In this document: in pieces, positions 60,715 to 64,000 of the stretch | Layout of the letters: the number at the start of each line of letters is the position of its first letter | How positions within the stretch are numbered: the stretch's first letter is position 1 | Source: CAYYYG01 sp964490875 | GTDB taxonomy: Bacteria > Patescibacteriota > Microgenomatia > UBA1406 > GWC2-37-13 | Direction: 5' to 3' | NCBI GenBank assembly: GCA_964490875.1 | Contig: CAZBEF010000002.1 | Location: 62,001 to 126,000 of the forward strand | Length of the DNA stretch: 64,000 bases | Position numbers and translations under genes: made by a program | The notes under the pieces: generated by a model | Seen by the model: only the letters and a program-made list of their open reading frames with translations | What the model was told of the DNA's origin: nothing | Databases searched by the model: none

Positions 60715-61428
60715 TCAAGAAAAAAGGTTATATCGAAAGATTTCCAATATTGCACGGATTCCATCGATCCACCCGATCTTCTTTCCCTCGGCATAGGTTC
60801 TTCCGAAATACGAAATACCAACCTCATAAACCCGGATATTCTTAAACTTAGAAATCCACGCTGTTACCTCGGGTTCAAATCCAAACCGCTTACTGCGAAG
60901 CGATGGGGCAATGGTACGGATTATATCGCCGCGGAAAACCTTATACCCCGTTTCCATATCGGTTAGATTCAAATTTGTCAGCATATTTGACAAAAGTGTC
61001 AAGAACAGATTCCCAACATAATGCCAAAAATACAACACTCTGTGCGGCCTGTCGCTTATAAACCGCGATCCGTATACAACATCGGCGCTGTGAAGCAAAA
61101 AAGGTTCGATTAAGGCAGGATAATCTATGGGGTTATATTCCGAATCTGCATCTTGAATCAGCACTATATCACCGGTCGATTTCAAGATTCCAGCCTTTAC
61201 CGCCGCTCCTTTCCCCATATTCTTTTTTTGTGTAATGACAATGAATTTATTCTTTACTGACAAATACTGAAGTTTGAATTTTGTTCTATCGGTGGAGCCG
61301 TCATCAACTATAATGATTTCTTTTTTCAATCCTAACGTGTCCGATTTTATGACTGAATTGAGGAGAGCAGAGATGTAATGTTCCTCGTTATAAACGGGAA
61401 TAATTATGGAGATTGTTTTGTAGTGCAT
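60715..61428 (-). CDS. Family 2 glycosyltransferase, DPM1-like
   Basis: 237 residues. ISIIIPVYNEEHYISALLNSV, IIIVDDGSTDRTKF, NMGKGAAVKAGILKSTGDIVLIQDADSEY (DXD = DAD), DVVYGSRFISDRPHR, DMETGYKVFRGD, FGFEPEVTAWISKF. Standard polyprenyl/dolichol-phosphate sugar synthase, without C-terminal helices. 112 nt of repeat-bearing sequence separates it from galE. Confidence 0.9.
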   Translation of the reverse strand: MHYKTISIIIPVYNEEHYISALLNSVIKSDTLGLKKEIIIVDDGSTDRTKFKLQYLSVKNKFIVITQKKNMGKGAAVKAGILKSTGDIVLIQDADSEYNPIDYPALIEPFLLHSADVVYGSRFISDRPHRVLYFWHYVGNLFLTLLSNMLTNLNLTDMETGYKVFRGDIIRTIAPSLRSKRFGFEPEVTAWISKFKNIRVYEVGISYFGRTYAEGKKIGWIDGIRAILEIFRYNLFS

Positions 61429-61442
61429 ATATAAATAAAGGA

Positions 61443-61531
61443 GAGCGCAGAATACTCGCGGTATGCCACCTCATTGTCCCGCGACATCGACGGGACTTGA
61501 GACTGCGAACACGCGACGTATTCAAGCGATC
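61443..61531. repeat. Palindromic element, asymmetric-arm family, copy 5
   Basis: Left GAGCGCAGAATAC (61443-61455), right GTATTCAAGCGATC (61518-61531): arms pair over GAATAC/GTATTC; tips differ as in the copy at 8768 (GAGCGCAG versus CAAGCG). Core holds TCCCGCGACATCGACGGGA, a further hairpin. Fills the gap before galE. Confidence 0.65.
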
Positions 61532-61540
61532 CCTATAATG

Positions 61541-62548
61541 TCACCGTTCCCAGCCGTTTGGCCTATTCATGTACCATTTCACAAGCGTTCGGACGCTGTC
61601 TTCAATAGTCCTCTTTGGCTCCCAACCCAAAACACTTTTGATTTTTGAATTATCAGCATACAGCCGTGCCGGATCGCCCTGGCGGGTTGGCCCTTTGCCT
61701 GCTTTGAATTCTTTGCCGGTAATTTCCTGAACTTTTTGCACAATCTCGAGTACCGAATTTCCGCTCCCTGTTCCCAGATTAAAAACATCACTGTTTCCGC
61801 CGTTCAGCAAATATTCAAGCGCTTTGACGTGGGCTTCGTTTAAATCCACTACATTGACATAATCTCGGATGGGTGTTTTGTCGGGAGTATCAACTTCGGG
61901 GCAGATAAGCTCGAATGGGGCAATACTGAGCGCTGCGCGTACGGCATTCTGCATTAAATGAAAGGAAGGTTTTTTGGAATCGCCGATTAAACTGTCGTCC
62001 GAGGCGCCGCAGACATTAAAATATCGCAGCATAACATACCGTAAACCTTTTTGTTTCGCGTACCATTCAATTTCAATTTCAGACATCCGTTTTGATTCAC
62101 CATAAACGCTCATCGGGTGAAGCGGATGTTTTTCATCCAATGGCATATACTCAGATTGACCATACACTGCACATGTTGAAGAAAAAATAAGATTCTTAAC
62201 TTCGTGTTTTGTAATGGCTTGAAGAAGATTTGCCGAGCCAAATGTATTGTTTGAAAAATATAATTCAGGCTGAAGCATTGATTCGCCGACATTACAAAAT
62301 GCCGCATAATGAATTACAGCTTCAATATTCTGTTCCTTTTCAAAGACTTCATCAATATTTTTTGTCAGATCGGCTTCATAAAACCGCAGCTTATCTTTGC
62401 CAAATTTTTCCTGAAGAACTTCGAGCGGTTGTTTAAAACCCCGGACAAAATTGTCTACCCCGACAACTTCGTATCCTTTTTGTAGAAACAGATACACCGA
62501 GTTAGATCCAATATAACCTCCGGCGCCTGTAATAAGTATTTTTTTCAC
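61541..62548 (-). CDS. galE: UDP-glucose 4-epimerase
   Basis: 335 residues; GTG start at 62548 (the preceding ATG is followed by a stop). ILITGAGGYIGSNSVYLF, VVGVDNFVRGF, VIHYAAFCNVGESM, IFSSTCAVYGQSEYMP with Ser/Thr, MSVYGESKRMSEIEIEWY with Tyr/Lys, LRYFNVCGAS, PTRQGDPARLYADNSKIK. Interconverts UDP-Glc and UDP-Gal (or HexNAc forms); supplies the locus. A TACAAT box ends 6 nt before the GTG. Confidence 0.9.
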   Translation of the reverse strand: MKKILITGAGGYIGSNSVYLFLQKGYEVVGVDNFVRGFKQPLEVLQEKFGKDKLRFYEADLTKNIDEVFEKEQNIEAVIHYAAFCNVGESMLQPELYFSNNTFGSANLLQAITKHEVKNLIFSSTCAVYGQSEYMPLDEKHPLHPMSVYGESKRMSEIEIEWYAKQKGLRYVMLRYFNVCGASDDSLIGDSKKPSFHLMQNAVRAALSIAPFELICPEVDTPDKTPIRDYVNVVDLNEAHVKALEYLLNGGNSDVFNLGTGSGNSVLEIVQKVQEITGKEFKAGKGPTRQGDPARLYADNSKIKSVLGWEPKRTIEDSVRTLVKWYMNRPNGWER

Positions 62549-62554
62549 ATCTCA

Positions 62555-62560
62555 ATTGTA
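62555..62560 (-). promoter_or_regulatory. -10 box TACAAT of galE
   Basis: Minus-strand TACAAT ends 6 nt before the GTG start at 62548. Confidence 0.5.
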
Positions 62561-62576
62561 ACAAATCCGTTCGTGA

Positions 62577-62582
62577 TATTAT
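62577..62582 (+). promoter_or_regulatory. Extended -10 TGA-TATTAT
   Basis: TATTAT preceded by TGA, 6 nt before ATG 62589. Confidence 0.5.
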
Positions 62583-62588
62583 AGATGT

Positions 62589-64000
62589 ATGGATGGAGAG
62601 CCAATAGATACAAAGATAGGGGAAGAAGCTTCGAAAGAAAATATTTCTCAAGTCATTTTTAATAATATGCGCCGGGAACTCGGCGAGGATAATTTTCAGA
62701 ATCATCAGTATGTTACCGATATTTTCAAACTGCGTGCAGAAGTTAATCCGTTGTTAAAGTCAGAAGATAAAACAGGAGCAGTGGCAAAAATCCGCGAAAG
62801 CCGGATGTGGAAGGATTATAACGACATCCAAAAAGAATTATTTACACCGGAAGAATTAAAACAGCTTGCCCAATTAGATACAATACTAAGTACTTCGGAT
62901 ATCACCAAATCTTTGAAAAAAGCGCTTCTCGATTTTGTGAAGTACCGGCACGAGCTATCTTGGGATAGAAGGCCGGAAGGAGTGCGCGGCGATGAATCGC
63001 GAAAAAAGGAAAAAACCGAGCGGGCTGTTCAGCATTTGAAAGACGTCGCCGACTTTACCGAAAAGATGAACGCCAGCCCTATTGCAACGTTACTAGCATT
63101 AGTTCACGATATTGAAAAATATACTGGCGAAGAGACATTACTTGCGGAACACGAAGTCGCAAGCGCGGTAATCGGCGGAGAAGTGCTTCAGACTTTATTT
63201 CAATCTACTGCATTGTTAAAAGACAAAAACCAGGATCTGAGTGCTTTTGCAGGAGTGATGAATAAGCTGGCGCGAAAAGTTTTCACACACGGAGAGTATG
63301 AGTTTCCGGATTTGAATGCACAAACATTAGATGGAAATATAAAAACATTATTTGGTGGGATATATTTACAGCCAATGCGAAGTGAAACTATCCCATTAAT
63401 GGAAGGTTTACCGAAGGATGTTGAATCATCTAAAGGATCGCTTACTGCTCGGCAAATATTAAGTGATGTCAGTGTCGCAGATAAGCATATCGGTATAAAA
63501 GATATTGACAAAGTAGTGGATGAAGTAGCCGGACCGTCCGGAGAAAATTTAAGTAGCGAACCGTGGCCTTTTTTTCAACAAATAAGTAATACCGTTATCG
63601 AAAATAGTATTGGAGCTATAAATGTAAATCCTCTTGATCCAAATTCGGAAGCATATAAAGATAGCAGGCGATGGTGGGAGACAAATTTATTTATTCTGTA
63701 CCTTATTAAACGTGCTGATGAAATTCATGCTAGCAAAGAAGTTGGTTATCAAAAAATGTTTGAAAATGCATTTCAACTAGAACCTCCGCCGGGTGAAGAG
63801 CTGACAGATCAACAGAAAAAAGCTTTCTTCGATCGGCTTGAATACAAAATTGATGATGTTCTGAGTATGCGATATGACGAAAAAACAGATTCGGCACTTT
63901 TACCATTAAAAGAATTATATCCGTACCTATTTCATAGTTTATATGAATCTCTCCATTCAATGCGATATTCTATAGTTGAAGGCTCCGCTTTGTCTAGAGA
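62589..64000 (+). CDS. HD-like domain protein (3' partial)
   Basis: Frame open from ATG 62589 to the end of the window (470 codons, no stop). Charged, soluble. TLLALVHDIEKYTGEETLLAEHEVASAVIGG near residues 170-200 has an HD pair with the surrounding helix pattern, as in HD phosphohydrolases; a later FILYLIKRADEIH could supply the last acidic ligand. The N-terminal ~130 residues and the region after 250 have no recognised domain. Function not assignable. Divergent from galE with overlapping promoter region. Confidence 0.65.
   Translation, partial: MDGEPIDTKIGEEASKENISQVIFNNMRRELGEDNFQNHQYVTDIFKLRAEVNPLLKSEDKTGAVAKIRESRMWKDYNDIQKELFTPEELKQLAQLDTILSTSDITKSLKKALLDFVKYRHELSWDRRPEGVRGDESRKKEKTERAVQHLKDVADFTEKMNASPIATLLALVHDIEKYTGEETLLAEHEVASAVIGGEVLQTLFQSTALLKDKNQDLSAFAGVMNKLARKVFTHGEYEFPDLNAQTLDGNIKTLFGGIYLQPMRSETIPLMEGLPKDVESSKGSLTARQILSDVSVADKHIGIKDIDKVVDEVAGPSGENLSSEPWPFFQQISNTVIENSIGAINVNPLDPNSEAYKDSRRWWETNLFILYLIKRADEIHASKEVGYQKMFENAFQLEPPPGEELTDQQKKAFFDRLEYKIDDVLSMRYDEKTDSALLPLKELYPYLFHSLYESLHSMRYSIVEGSALSR

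Noticed and set aside
60642..60827. 61-codon minus-strand frame with RHCEEVRRSN
   Set aside because: It is the translation of a GTCATTGCGAGG repeat overlapping the GT2 gene.
1..64000. Insertion sequences, phage genes, CRISPR-Cas, toxin-antitoxin pairs
   Set aside because: No transposase, integrase, Cas or convincing toxin-antitoxin pair was seen; the DUF4258-like gene has no antitoxin partner.

Overview
The window looks like chromosome of a small-genome bacterium of the Candidate Phyla Radiation (Patescibacteria), most likely Microgenomates-like. This is an inference. It rests on the AT-rich coding style, tight gene packing with many 4-nt ATGA overlaps, many leaderless-looking promoters, intergenic palindromic repeats, families typical of that group (DUF4230, DUF4342, TMTC-like TPR membrane proteins, short hypothetical secreted proteins), and the dominance of cell-surface glycan genes. 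No ribosomal RNA, phage, transposase or CRISPR array is visible.

Layout. 1-10 kb holds housekeeping and envelope genes: the end of a Thr/Pro-rich surface protein, elongation factor 4 (lepA), pyruvate kinase, a SurA-N-like membrane protein, a His-rich miniprotein with its own promoter and palindrome, an L,D-transpeptidase, DUF4258-like, DUF4230 and DUF4342 proteins, and an adenosylhomocysteinase beside a PfkB-type (probably adenosine) kinase. 10-18.6 kb has two GT2 glycosyltransferases, a small ferredoxin, a B12-type radical SAM protein with a CX4CX2C motif, a DUF457-type membrane protein, a TMTC-like TPR protein, and a riboflavin kinase overlapping an EamA transporter. 18.6-46.9 kb is one large glycan locus. 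It encodes nucleotide-sugar enzymes (RmlD-like, two CDP-tyvelose-epimerase-like SDRs, DegT aminotransferase, Gfo/Idh oxidoreductase, ATP-grasp, HAD, UDP-HexNAc dehydrogenase, GalE-like SDR), three methyltransferases, GT2, GT4 and GT-C transferases, two flippases and a hexapeptide acyltransferase. 47-62.5 kb continues with precursor supply (GDP-mannose dehydratase, hexokinase-like protein, GlmS, SIS isomerase, GalE), a third flippase, another GT-C protein, a LytR-CpsA-Psr attachment enzyme, an HD protein operon with two miniproteins, a HIT protein, tRNA-Gly(UCC), an LeuA/HMGL-type synthase and a GT2. A second HD-like protein runs off the end.

How it fits together. GlmS, GalE, the UDP-HexNAc dehydrogenase, the Gfo/Idh enzyme, the aminotransferase and an acyltransferase could build an amino-uronic nucleotide sugar. 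The SDRs and methyltransferases would make deoxy, branched or methylated sugars. GT2 and GT4 enzymes would assemble lipid-linked glycans, flippases would export them, GT-C enzymes would extend or transfer them outside, and the LCP protein could attach them to peptidoglycan.

Most notable non-coding signals: (1) a consensus promoter (TTGACA-17-TATACT) followed by about 260 nt of hairpin-rich, non-coding leader in front of glmS; (2) a family of palindromic elements whose two arms differ in the same way each time (GCGAAG-type versus CTCG-type); (3) two near-identical ~125-bp repeats in direct orientation flanking the GDP-mannose dehydratase gene; (4) palindromic repeats translated in frame inside a GT-C gene; (5) at least 14 start codons with a -10 hexamer ending 5-7 nt upstream, which would start transcription on the start codon.
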